This document shows, one piece after another, positions 25,433-32,747 of a stretch of DNA of 64,000 bases. Source of the DNA: Brevibacterium paucivorans (GTDB lineage: Bacteria; Actinomycetota; Actinomycetes; Actinomycetales; Brevibacteriaceae). The position numbers were made by a program, and so were the translations under genes. The stretch spans positions 1,798,001-1,862,000 of the forward strand of contig NZ_JAFBCP010000001.1 in the NCBI RefSeq assembly GCF_016907735.1, written 5' to 3'. Below the pieces are notes generated by a model. It saw only the letters and a list, made by a program, of their open reading frames with translations. It did not search any database and had not been told where the DNA came from. Every line of letters begins with the position of its first letter. Positions within the stretch are counted from its first letter, which is position 1.

Positions 25433-26512
25433 ATGAACACGTTTCACACGGAAAGAAAAGTTCCTGGCGGAAAACTCGTGGTGGTCGACGGTGAACTCAC
25501 CGACGGTGTCATCACCCACGCGCAAGTGTCAGGCGACTTTTTCTTAGAGCCTGAAGAAGCGTACTTTGCGCTGGCCCCCGCCCTGGTGGGTGTGAGCACC
25601 GCGGACAGCCGTGAAGAGATCACTAACCGGTTGGATAAGGCTGTCACCCAGGCCGCCACCGAGGTGGGCGCCCAGGTGGACTTGCAAGGTTTCAGTACCG
25701 CTGATGTTGCGTTCGCGGTGCGACGCGGGCTGACAGGTGCCACCGATTTTTGGGACCACGAGTGGGAGATTTTCCACGACGAGTCACGCCCCACGGTTGA
25801 AAATGTGGCACTGGACCAGGTGCTCCTCGAAGAGGTCGCGGCTGGTCGCAGGAAACCCACCGTGCGGTTTTGGGAGTGGGACGACACCGCGGTGGTGATC
25901 GGCTCATTCCAGTCGTACTCCAACGAAGTCGAACCTGAAGGCGTTGCGCGTTATGACGTGCAGGTGGTGCGCCGGGTGTCCGGTGGGGGAGCGATGTTCA
26001 TGGAAGGTGGCAACTGCGTGACCTTCTCAATCTACGCCCCAGACAGCTTGGTAGCCGGATTAAGTTACGAAGAGTCCTACGCATTCATGGACCAGTTCAT
26101 TCTGGATGCGCTCACCCAACTGGGTGTCAGAGCAACCTATGAACCCATCAACGACATCGTTTCCCAGCACGGCAAAATCGGGGGAGCCGCCCAGAAACGG
26201 GTGTCCGCCGGCGCTGTCCTCCACCACGACACGTTGAGCTACGACATCGACGCCAACAAAATGGTCGAAGTTCTGCGCATCGGAAAAGCGAAAATCTCTG
26301 ACAAGGGCGTCGCTTCAGCCAAGAAGCGCGTGGACCCGTTGCGTAGCCAAACGGGTGTAAGCCGTGAACAGGTCATTCACACCATGATCGACACGTTCAC
26401 TCGCAGAACCGGGGCTAGCAATGGCTCTGTCACAGCTCAGGAATTGGAGCGAGCACGCGAACTCATCGACACGAAATTCGGCACTGAAGAGTGGACGAAA
26501 CGAGTTCCCTGA
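25433..26512 (+). CDS. Lipoate-protein ligase A family protein with N-terminal accessory domain
   Basis: 359 residues. The C-terminal ~250 residues are the LplA/BPL catalytic fold: FWEWDDTAVVIGSFQSYSNE, RRVSGGGAMFMEGGN (the conserved RRxSGGG lipoyl-AMP motif), INDIVSQHGKIGGAAQKR (substrate Lys). The N-terminal ~90 residues (KVPGGKLVVVDGELTDGVI, then VSGDFFLEPEE) match the accessory domain that in E. coli LplA lies after the catalytic domain. The domain order is therefore swapped. The reaction is attachment of lipoate (or octanoate) to E2/GcvH lipoyl domains. The start is set by the leaderless -10 box. Confidence 0.85.
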   Translation: MNTFHTERKVPGGKLVVVDGELTDGVITHAQVSGDFFLEPEEAYFALAPALVGVSTADSREEITNRLDKAVTQAATEVGAQVDLQGFSTADVAFAVRRGLTGATDFWDHEWEIFHDESRPTVENVALDQVLLEEVAAGRRKPTVRFWEWDDTAVVIGSFQSYSNEVEPEGVARYDVQVVRRVSGGGAMFMEGGNCVTFSIYAPDSLVAGLSYEESYAFMDQFILDALTQLGVRATYEPINDIVSQHGKIGGAAQKRVSAGAVLHHDTLSYDIDANKMVEVLRIGKAKISDKGVASAKKRVDPLRSQTGVSREQVIHTMIDTFTRRTGASNGSVTAQELERARELIDTKFGTEEWTKRVP

Positions 26513-26580
26513 ACGTGCGTGAACCGCACGCATAAGCCACTAGACTGGCAGTCAATAGTACCACAACAGAAGGAGCCCAC

Positions 26581-27366
26581 GTGCGCCCCGTTGAGCCCAG
26601 TGTTGAACTGATTTCACGCCCCAAAATCGACTGGGAAGAGATCACAGCCTACCTTGAAGAAGTGGGCGGAACCGCGTGGTCAGACCGCGTGCGCGACCAG
26701 GAGTCTCCTGACAGCGAAGACCTTCTGGAGTTCGCCGGACGCATGTGTTACCGCTCGTGGGAACCGGGGCTTAACCCAAACGTGGGTCGCGTGCGCACCG
26801 ACTCCACACAGTACCTGGGCAACGTGGTCGCATCCCAGCACGGGTCCGTTCTGGAACACGCCAGCTACACGTTCATTCTGCACAACGTGTCGCGCGTCTT
26901 TACCCACGAACTCATCCGCCACCGCGCCGGCGCCGCATACTCACAAGAGTCCTTGCGCTATGTGCGCCTAGAAGACATTCCTTTCTGGTTCCCCGAATGG
27001 GCTCGTGAAGACGAAGAACTCATGAAGCGGTGCCTGGACCTACTTGACCGGATGGAAGAGCACCAGAAGTGGATGAGCGAACACTTTGGGCTTGATGAAG
27101 AAGGCCAGAACTTTACGCACAAGAAGCACATGACGTCGTTCATGCGTCGCTTCGCCCCTGAGGGCCTGGCTACGGGGATCGTGTTCACCGCTAACCTGCG
27201 TACGCTGCGCCACGTCATTGAAATGCGCACCGCTAAGGGCGCGGAGGAAGAAATTCGCCTCGTGTTTAACAAGATCGGTGAGATTATGAAGAAGGAAGCC
27301 CCCGCGATCTTCGCCGACTACACGGTAGAAGACGGCGAGTGGATTCCCGGCACACGCAAAGCATAG
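26581..27366 (+). CDS. thyX: Flavin-dependent thymidylate synthase
   Basis: 261 residues. Converts dUMP to dTMP using methylene-THF and FADH2. The diagnostic ThyX motif RHRAGAAYSQESLRY is at about residues 112-126, with the flavin/dUMP-binding residues LRTLRHVIEMRTAKGAEEEIR near 200-220. GTG start behind AAGGAG. A typical TAGACT -10 box lies at 26541-26546, leaving a short 5' UTR, so this gene is not leaderless. The next gene starts 13 bp downstream. Confidence 0.95.
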   Translation: MRPVEPSVELISRPKIDWEEITAYLEEVGGTAWSDRVRDQESPDSEDLLEFAGRMCYRSWEPGLNPNVGRVRTDSTQYLGNVVASQHGSVLEHASYTFILHNVSRVFTHELIRHRAGAAYSQESLRYVRLEDIPFWFPEWAREDEELMKRCLDLLDRMEEHQKWMSEHFGLDEEGQNFTHKKHMTSFMRRFAPEGLATGIVFTANLRTLRHVIEMRTAKGAEEEIRLVFNKIGEIMKKEAPAIFADYTVEDGEWIPGTRKA

Positions 27367-27379
27367 AAGGAGCGCCACA

Positions 27380-28045
27380 ATGGCTCAGATCTACAACGCA
27401 GAACTCTCACCTTCTAAGAACCAGGTCATCGCTACGGTCTTAGGAACCGACGAAGCCGACATCGAGAAACTCACGAGCTACCGTTTCGACGACCCTGCTG
27501 GCCAGATCGGCATGGAAGTACACATTGTGCGTACCCCCGACGGCTCAGTTCTTCAGGTGCCACTGGTGTACCGCCCCGAACCGCTGGAAGATGCGGAAGA
27601 AGACGAACTCATCACCACCATGGAACATTCGGTGCTGGGAACACGCTACGTGTACCTGGGCATGTCAGACCCTGTTTTTGCTGAGGCACTCGACGTGACC
27701 ATCAGTGAAGAACGCAGTGGCGCAGAACAGTTCCTGGTCGACGGCGACACGCAAACCCCCATCACGGAGGGCCTTGCAGACGTCATCGGAACCGGTGAGA
27801 TTGAACTCGAAGAGGAAGAGGACGACGAAAACCTCATCGGCGTTCTTGAATTGTTCGCAGAACTCGACCTTGATGGCCTCAGTGAAGAAGAAGCAAATCA
27901 GCCAGGCCAGCTCATTGGTACGTGGGAAGGACAGGACACCCCTGTTCTGCTGGCCCACTCCGGTCTGGTGTACGTCGATGACGAAGAACTCGACGACGAA
28001 GACGGTGAAGAGGAAGACCTCGAAGAAACCGCCCAGGACAACTGA
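27380..28045 (+). CDS. Small acidic protein with maltokinase-N-cap-like domain
   Basis: 221 residues. The N-terminal ~110 residues (AELSPSKNQVIATVLG, then FDDPAGQIGMEVHIVRTPDG, then VPLVYRPEPLEDAEEDELI) resemble the cap domain of actinobacterial maltokinases (CG0192-related), here without the kinase domain. The middle and C-terminal parts are very acidic (EIELEEEEDDENL; tail DDEELDDEDGEEEDLEE), so it should be strongly negatively charged and partly disordered. ATG follows AAGGAGCGCCACA. It is probably co-transcribed with thyX and ends 2 bp from the convergent selB stop. Function unknown. Confidence 0.72.
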   Translation: MAQIYNAELSPSKNQVIATVLGTDEADIEKLTSYRFDDPAGQIGMEVHIVRTPDGSVLQVPLVYRPEPLEDAEEDELITTMEHSVLGTRYVYLGMSDPVFAEALDVTISEERSGAEQFLVDGDTQTPITEGLADVIGTGEIELEEEEDDENLIGVLELFAELDLDGLSEEEANQPGQLIGTWEGQDTPVLLAHSGLVYVDDEELDDEDGEEEDLEETAQDN

Positions 28046-28047
28046 AA

Positions 28048-29820
28048 CTAACCCCGCACACGCCTGAGGTTGCCATCCACACGGGTGGTCCAACCTCGGG
28101 CGTCTGTGTGTTCCAACAGCGGAATGGCAACCCTGCGGGTCGTGTCCAACGCTTGCCGTGCCTGACTCAACGTAAACGGTTGCACCAACCCAGCCAGCAC
28201 CCGCATGGCGCGTGCCGGCGTAGACGGAAGCACCACCACGCCGTCGCTGAGACGCAACAGCCGGCCTGCCTGCTCGGCAGCGGCAAGCTCACGCGCACCC
28301 AAGCCCAGATCCTCCAGATCCTGGGCTTCCGGCGCGTCAAACGGGTGCTCAGACAAGCGCCGCTCCAACTCCGCGACACCAGCTTCTGCAGCCCCTAAAG
28401 AACCTGAGCCGGGCAGACGCGCAAACCCGGAAACCACCTCGGCGGGGGGCTCAACCAGCCCCTCAACCAACTCACGCGGGCACCCCACACTCTTCGCCAA
28501 CTGCGCAAGCGGCACGCCCCGTGACAGCGGGTCACGGGTGTCGTCCTCAAGCACGCGCGCAACCTGGGCCACCCAGGTGCGCACAACGTCCTCCCGCACG
28601 AGCCACGCGCCCATGCGCTGAACGCCCGCCGGCAGCTGATCTGCCTCACCAGGCACTTCGTAGCCGAACGTGGTCAACGTGGACTCCCGCACGCACCCGC
28701 GGCGGGTCAGTTCAGCCGTGAAATCGGCAGGGGAGTAGTGCTCCAGGGCGTGGGCGCGCTCAGCGGCAGAACCACGCCGAAAAAGCTCGGGTGGGTCCAC
28801 ATCCAGCACGGTCAAACCACCCAGCACTGCACGCTCGCCGCTTCCACGCACCACCAGACGGTCACCCACCTGGACTGGAATCGAGCGGGACAGTTTCAGG
28901 CGCGCGTAGCGTTGGGACAAGGGCCGCACGTGCGCTTGCAGGCTGGCCGCGCCAATATGGACGGTGACGTCCGTGGGAATCGTGTCCACAGCCGTCCCAG
29001 TGACGTCCACAACGTCCGCCACATGCCAGGCATCCGGCGTGATGAGGGCGTCACCTCGGGAAATGTCCTGTGCAGAAACCCCGCGCAGGTTCAGCGCCAC
29101 CCGGGATACCGGCGCGATGCTGCTGACTGCGGAGTTGTGATTCTGCAACCCCCGGACCGTGACGCGGGTGCGGGACTGCGCCGAGGTGAGCTCCAGGTTC
29201 TGCTCGGTAGCCACCGTGCCTTCGCCCAGGGTTCCCGTGACGATCGTGCCCGCGCCGGTGATAGAGAACGCGCGGTCGACCCAGATGCGCACCCGCCCGT
29301 CTGTATCTAGTGGGGGAGCGGCGCTGGTGACCGAGTCCAAGGCGTCGAGGAGTTCCGGCAGCCCGTCCCCGGTGACCGCCGAGGTGGTAACCAGGGGCGC
29401 ATCGGTGAGGCAGCTGAGTTCGGTGCGGGCTTGGGAACTCGCGTGAGCGATCTGCTCAGGCGTTGCCGAGTCGCACTTGGTGAGCACAATGACACCTCGG
29501 GTGATTCCCAAGGCCTCGAGCGCGTCACGGTGATCAGTCGACTGGGCCGACCAGCCTTCATCAGCCGCCACGACGAAACACACAATAGGAGCCGGACCGA
29601 GCCCGGCCAGCATGTTGCCAATGAAGCGTTCGTGGCCGGGCACATCAACAAACGACACGTGCGTGCCACTGGGCAGCGTGCAGTGCGCGAAGCCTAAGTC
29701 AATCGTGAGCCCGCGCCGCTTTTCCTCATCTAACCGGTCTGGATCTGAACCTGTCAGGGCGCGGACTAGCGCGGACTTGCCGTGATCCACATGCCCGGCC
29801 GTGGCAATAACAAACGACAT
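28048..29820 (-). CDS. selB: Selenocysteine-specific elongation factor
   Basis: 590 residues. GTPase that delivers Sec-tRNA(Sec) to UGA codons by binding a SECIS hairpin in the mRNA. G1 GHVDHGKSALV, G2 region RRGLTIDLGFA, G3 DVPGHERFIGNM and G4 TKCDS are intact. EF-Tu-like domains 2-3 follow (~180-340). The C-terminal ~240 residues hold the winged-helix repeats that read SECIS (ALEHYSPADFTAEL near 365; QLAKSVGCPRELVEGL; the last WH near 530-590). ATG at 29820 starts 1 nt after the selA stop, so the order is selC-selA-selB on one transcript. The client is fdhA, 7 kb upstream. Confidence 0.95.
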   Translation of the reverse strand: MSFVIATAGHVDHGKSALVRALTGSDPDRLDEEKRRGLTIDLGFAHCTLPSGTHVSFVDVPGHERFIGNMLAGLGPAPIVCFVVAADEGWSAQSTDHRDALEALGITRGVIVLTKCDSATPEQIAHASSQARTELSCLTDAPLVTTSAVTGDGLPELLDALDSVTSAAPPLDTDGRVRIWVDRAFSITGAGTIVTGTLGEGTVATEQNLELTSAQSRTRVTVRGLQNHNSAVSSIAPVSRVALNLRGVSAQDISRGDALITPDAWHVADVVDVTGTAVDTIPTDVTVHIGAASLQAHVRPLSQRYARLKLSRSIPVQVGDRLVVRGSGERAVLGGLTVLDVDPPELFRRGSAAERAHALEHYSPADFTAELTRRGCVRESTLTTFGYEVPGEADQLPAGVQRMGAWLVREDVVRTWVAQVARVLEDDTRDPLSRGVPLAQLAKSVGCPRELVEGLVEPPAEVVSGFARLPGSGSLGAAEAGVAELERRLSEHPFDAPEAQDLEDLGLGARELAAAEQAGRLLRLSDGVVVLPSTPARAMRVLAGLVQPFTLSQARQALDTTRRVAIPLLEHTDARGWTTRVDGNLRRVRG

Positions 29821-29821
29821 A

Positions 29822-31168
29822 TCAGCGATCCGTGCGTTCAGTTTCCGCGCCTACAGCGTGGGCACACTCGATAATCCGGGAGGCAAGCACATGATCGTCC
29901 GCCGGTTCAACGCACCGCAGGTCCACCAGGCAGGCCCCGTCCTGTACATGCGTGACCACGGACGGTTCACCCACGCGTAACGGCTTCGCAAACGATTCAG
30001 GCAGCCGCACGGCCCAACCGGGAAGCTCCACTCCTGTTCCACCGCCGCCACCCACGCGACCTGCGTGGGGCGTGATCTCAACCGCCACCTCGGCGGCGTT
30101 GAGCGTTGCCGCCAGCGTGGCGGTGCGCTCACGGAGGTCCTTAGAGGACAGCCCTACATACGTGTGGACGGGCGGTTCCTCACCCACGACCGTGGCCGCC
30201 AAGGTGGCCAACACGAATTTACTGGCCCGCACCGCGCGCGCCAAAGGGTGAGTTGCAAGCTGTGTGACCAGCTGGCGCTTGCCCAGAATGATGCCGGCCT
30301 GCGGGCCGCCTAACAGCTTGTCGCCTGAAAACAGCACCACGTCTGCGCCGGCCTCCAACTCCGAGGTGGCATCGGGCTCGTTGGGCAAGTGCGGGTTGGG
30401 TGCCAAAAGGCCCGAACCGATGTCCACAACAAGCGGTACCTGGTATTCGCGCGCCAGTTGTGCGAGAGCCTGCGTGCTGGGGGAGGATGTGAACCCGGAC
30501 TGTGCGTAGTTGGACGGGTGAATCTTGAGAATCGCGGACACCTCACCTGCTTCACACTCACGCCGATAGTCCGCCAGGTGGGTGCGGTTGGTGGAACCCA
30601 CCTCGATGATGGTGGCACCCACCGAACGCATGAGTTCATGCAAACGGAAACCCGCCCCAATTTCCACGAACTCCCCGCGCGAAAGCAGGAGGCGGCCGGG
30701 CCGGCTCTGGGCTGCTACGAGCATGAGCGCCGAAGCGCAGTTATTCACCACCAGCGCGTCCTCAGCGGCAGGCACGTGGAGGGTGAGAGCGTCGGTGGTT
30801 TCGACACCTCGGCGCCCGCGCTTGCCGGACTCCAGGTCCATCTCAATGTCGACGTATGCGGCGGTGTGCTGGGCGACATCCGAGGCCCAGGGGCTCAACG
30901 GGGCGCGGCCCAGGTTGGTGTGGACCACCACGCCTGTCGCGTTGATGGTGGCGCGGTAGATGCCGGAGTTGAAGCGGGTGAGGTCTGCGACGAGGTCGTC
31001 ACGGAAGGTCGCCGAGGTGAAGGAAGGTTGCGTGCGTGCGCGGTCTAGGTGCCGGCGGACAATGGCCCGCGTGGTAGTCGCGTTGAGGCGTGTTGAGGCT
31101 GTGCGAACCCAATCACTGGCCAACAGAGTATCGGTGCGTGGCAAGTTGCGACGCGGATCTTCAGACAC
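29822..31168 (-). CDS. selA: L-seryl-tRNA(Sec) selenium transferase
   Basis: 448 residues. PLP enzyme that converts Ser-tRNA(Sec) to Sec-tRNA(Sec) using selenophosphate. The PLP Lys lies in LFSGDKLLGGPQAGI, with the substrate-binding TGVVVHTNLGRAPL near 90 and the conserved NNCASALML. I chose GTG at 31168 (VSEDPRRN): GGAAGGGGA lies 2-8 nt upstream. A longer frame to 31285 would run through the tRNA-Sec gene and cannot be real. Only 14 nt separate it from the 3' end of selC, so selC and selA share a transcript. Confidence 0.95.
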   Translation of the reverse strand: MSEDPRRNLPRTDTLLASDWVRTASTRLNATTTRAIVRRHLDRARTQPSFTSATFRDDLVADLTRFNSGIYRATINATGVVVHTNLGRAPLSPWASDVAQHTAAYVDIEMDLESGKRGRRGVETTDALTLHVPAAEDALVVNNCASALMLVAAQSRPGRLLLSRGEFVEIGAGFRLHELMRSVGATIIEVGSTNRTHLADYRRECEAGEVSAILKIHPSNYAQSGFTSSPSTQALAQLAREYQVPLVVDIGSGLLAPNPHLPNEPDATSELEAGADVVLFSGDKLLGGPQAGIILGKRQLVTQLATHPLARAVRASKFVLATLAATVVGEEPPVHTYVGLSSKDLRERTATLAATLNAAEVAVEITPHAGRVGGGGGTGVELPGWAVRLPESFAKPLRVGEPSVVTHVQDGACLVDLRCVEPADDHVLASRIIECAHAVGAETERTDR

Positions 31169-31182
31169 GTGTCCCCTTCCTG

Positions 31183-31277
31183 TGGCGGAGGCGGACGGGA
31201 ATCGAACCCGCCAAACCGAGCTACTCGGTTTCAACAGTTTTGAAGACCGCGGGGCCCACCAGGACCCGGACGCCTCC
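31183..31277 (-). tRNA. selC: tRNA-Sec (anticodon UCA)
   Basis: 95 nt including an encoded CCA. The 5' arm GGAGGCG pairs with CGCCTCC, with G as discriminator. Anticodon loop CTTCAAA gives anticodon TCA, matching UGA. A long extra arm is present (AACCGAG, TAGC loop, CTCGGTT) and GGGTTCGATTCCC is the T arm. The long acceptor and long variable arm are diagnostic of Sec tRNA. TAGGTT at 31291-31286 is a -10-like box only 8 nt from the mature 5' end. Confidence 0.95.
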
Positions 31278-31308
31278 ATGAGCAAAACCTACCATCGAAG
31301 GGCCTCAC

Positions 31309-31494
31309 TTAGTTGTCTAACATTTCTTCGTAGAAGTCGAATTGCTCGTCAGTTCCGAATGGTTGAATCACCCAGTTCGAAGCTTTATGAGCGTGGAGCA
31401 TTGCCTCGACACTGTCCACAAATTTCTCGTATTCAGCTGAATTGATTTTCACTGCAACGGTCAAGACAAAATTTTGTTCGTCGGCGTTCTCCAT
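31309..31494 (-). CDS. Small hypothetical protein between selC and selD
   Basis: 61 residues if it starts at ATG 31494 (MENADEQNFVLTVAVKINSA). The protein is acidic, with one Trp and a Tyr/Phe-rich C-terminus (DEQFDFYEEMLDN), and has no signal or membrane segment. GGGAG lies about 10 nt upstream. The stretch is visibly lower in G+C than its neighbours. A longer frame to 31620 exists but would overlap the selD promoter. No family recognised; it may be real because the frame is open and starts after a ribosome-site-like sequence, but it could also be noncoding. Confidence 0.42.
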   Translation of the reverse strand: MENADEQNFVLTVAVKINSAEYEKFVDSVEAMLHAHKASNWVIQPFGTDEQFDFYEEMLDN

Positions 31495-31606
31495 CGAAAA
31501 CGTACTCCCACATAGCCGGTGCTTGGTTGAATGCGCGCTCACACGCACATTGAGAACATCGTTGCACACGTGAGGTGCGCTACGCGCATGATCTGTGAGC
31601 CTGGGA

Positions 31607-31612
31607 TACGCT
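31607..31612 (+). promoter_or_regulatory. -10 box of a leaderless promoter (selD)
   Basis: TACGCT, 6 nt before the ATG at 31619; no Shine-Dalgarno. Confidence 0.5.
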
Positions 31613-31618
31613 GAGCCC

Positions 31619-32620
31619 ATGACTGCTCACGATCTTCCACGCTTAACGTCCCTAGCTCACGGTGGTGGGTGCGCCTGCAAAATCCCGCCGGGCGAACTCG
31701 AAGAAGCCGTGAAAGGCTTGGCTGGCCAAGACTACGACTCAGTTGTCGTTGGCCTGGACGACGGTGACGACGCGGCGGCGGTGAGTATTGGCAACGACAC
31801 GATTGTGCTCTCAACAGCCGACTTCTTCACCCCTGTCGTTGACGACGCGTTCGACTGGGGACGCATCGCAGCAGCTAACGCACTGAGCGACATTTACGCG
31901 ATGGGTGGTACCCCTGTGGTGGCCATCAATCTGGTGGGTTGGCCACGTGAAGTGTTGCCTCCGTCCCTGCTGAAGGATGTGCTGGCCGGTGGCCTCGAAG
32001 TTGGTAAACAGGCGGGGGTTCCCGTGATCGGCGGGCACTCGGTGGACGACCCTGAACCCAAATATGGCATGGCCGTGACCGGCACCGTGACCCCTAACGC
32101 GCTCATGCGCAACGACGCTGCTACGCCCGGCCTTCCCATTACGTTGACTAAGCCACTGGGCGTGGGAATCCTCAACAACCGCCACAAGGCAACCGGCGAC
32201 GTGTTCCCTGAAGCGGTCGAATCCATGACCATGCTCAACCGTGAGGCAGCGGTTGCCGCGACACAAGCAGGTATCACCGCAGCCACCGACGTCACCGGAT
32301 TTGGTCTGCTGGGTCACCTGTTCAAAATGTGCCGCGCATCCGGAGTAGGTGCCCGTATCGACATGTCCGCTGTACCCGTTCTGGACGCTGCCAGAACAAG
32401 TGTGAGCGAAGGGTTCATCCCCGGCGGCTCACGCAGGAACTTGGACTGGGTGAAGTCGAACCTGGCTGAACAGTTCCAGGTGGGCGCAGGCGTCAGCGAT
32501 GACGACGTGATCCTGTTGGCTGACGCTCAAACCTCAGGCGGACTGTTGCTCGTAGGTGAAATTCCGGGCCACCCGGTCATTGGCTACACCACGGACGAAC
32601 CGGGTATCCAGATCAGCTAA
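31619..32620 (+). CDS. selD: Selenide, water dikinase (selenophosphate synthetase)
   Basis: 333 residues. Makes selenophosphate from selenide and ATP, the Se donor for SelA. The N-terminus shows AHGGGCACKIPPGEL: the position often occupied by Sec or Cys is Cys here (CxCK), so it does not itself need UGA recoding. GLDDGDDAAAVSIGNDT and DIYAMGGTPVVAINLVGWP are the PurM/AIRS-type metal- and ATP-binding motifs. GHSVDDPEPKYG and TDVTGFGLLGHL follow. ATG at 31619 rather than 31595 because of the -10 box just before it. Divergent from selC/selA. Confidence 0.94.
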   Translation: MTAHDLPRLTSLAHGGGCACKIPPGELEEAVKGLAGQDYDSVVVGLDDGDDAAAVSIGNDTIVLSTADFFTPVVDDAFDWGRIAAANALSDIYAMGGTPVVAINLVGWPREVLPPSLLKDVLAGGLEVGKQAGVPVIGGHSVDDPEPKYGMAVTGTVTPNALMRNDAATPGLPITLTKPLGVGILNNRHKATGDVFPEAVESMTMLNREAAVAATQAGITAATDVTGFGLLGHLFKMCRASGVGARIDMSAVPVLDAARTSVSEGFIPGGSRRNLDWVKSNLAEQFQVGAGVSDDDVILLADAQTSGGLLLVGEIPGHPVIGYTTDEPGIQIS

Positions 32621-32658
32621 GAATAGCCCCTGCCACATATCTGGTGAAGTCCCTTGTG

Positions 32659-32664
32659 TATGAT
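32659..32664 (+). promoter_or_regulatory. -10 box of the ABC-F leader transcript
   Basis: TATGAT, 6 nt before a three-codon ORF starting at 32671. It probably gives an mRNA that begins at or next to that ATG. Confidence 0.55.
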
Positions 32665-32670
32665 GGACTC

Positions 32671-32682
32671 ATGCTCAAGTGA
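32671..32682 (+). CDS. Candidate three-codon leader ORF (MLK) upstream of the ABC-F gene
   Basis: ATG CTC AAG TGA, directly after a -10 box and 65 nt before the ABC-F start. It is followed by a hairpin: CTCCCG (32694-32699) pairs with CGGGAG (32719-32724) and CCG (32703-32705) with CGG (32716-32718). Antibiotic-resistance ABC-F and erm genes are often controlled by short leader ORFs on which drug-bound ribosomes stall. The layout fits, but translation of such a short ORF is unproven. Confidence 0.4.
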   Translation: MLK

Positions 32683-32747
32683 TCTTCGTTCCGCTCCCGT
32701 GACCGAGGCTGTGCCCGGCGGGAGATCGCGCGACCACGAGGATCTTT

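Noticed and set aside
31169-31285. A longer selA N-terminus starting at 31285
   Set aside because: It would overlap the tRNA-Sec gene completely; GTG at 31168 has a ribosome site immediately upstream.
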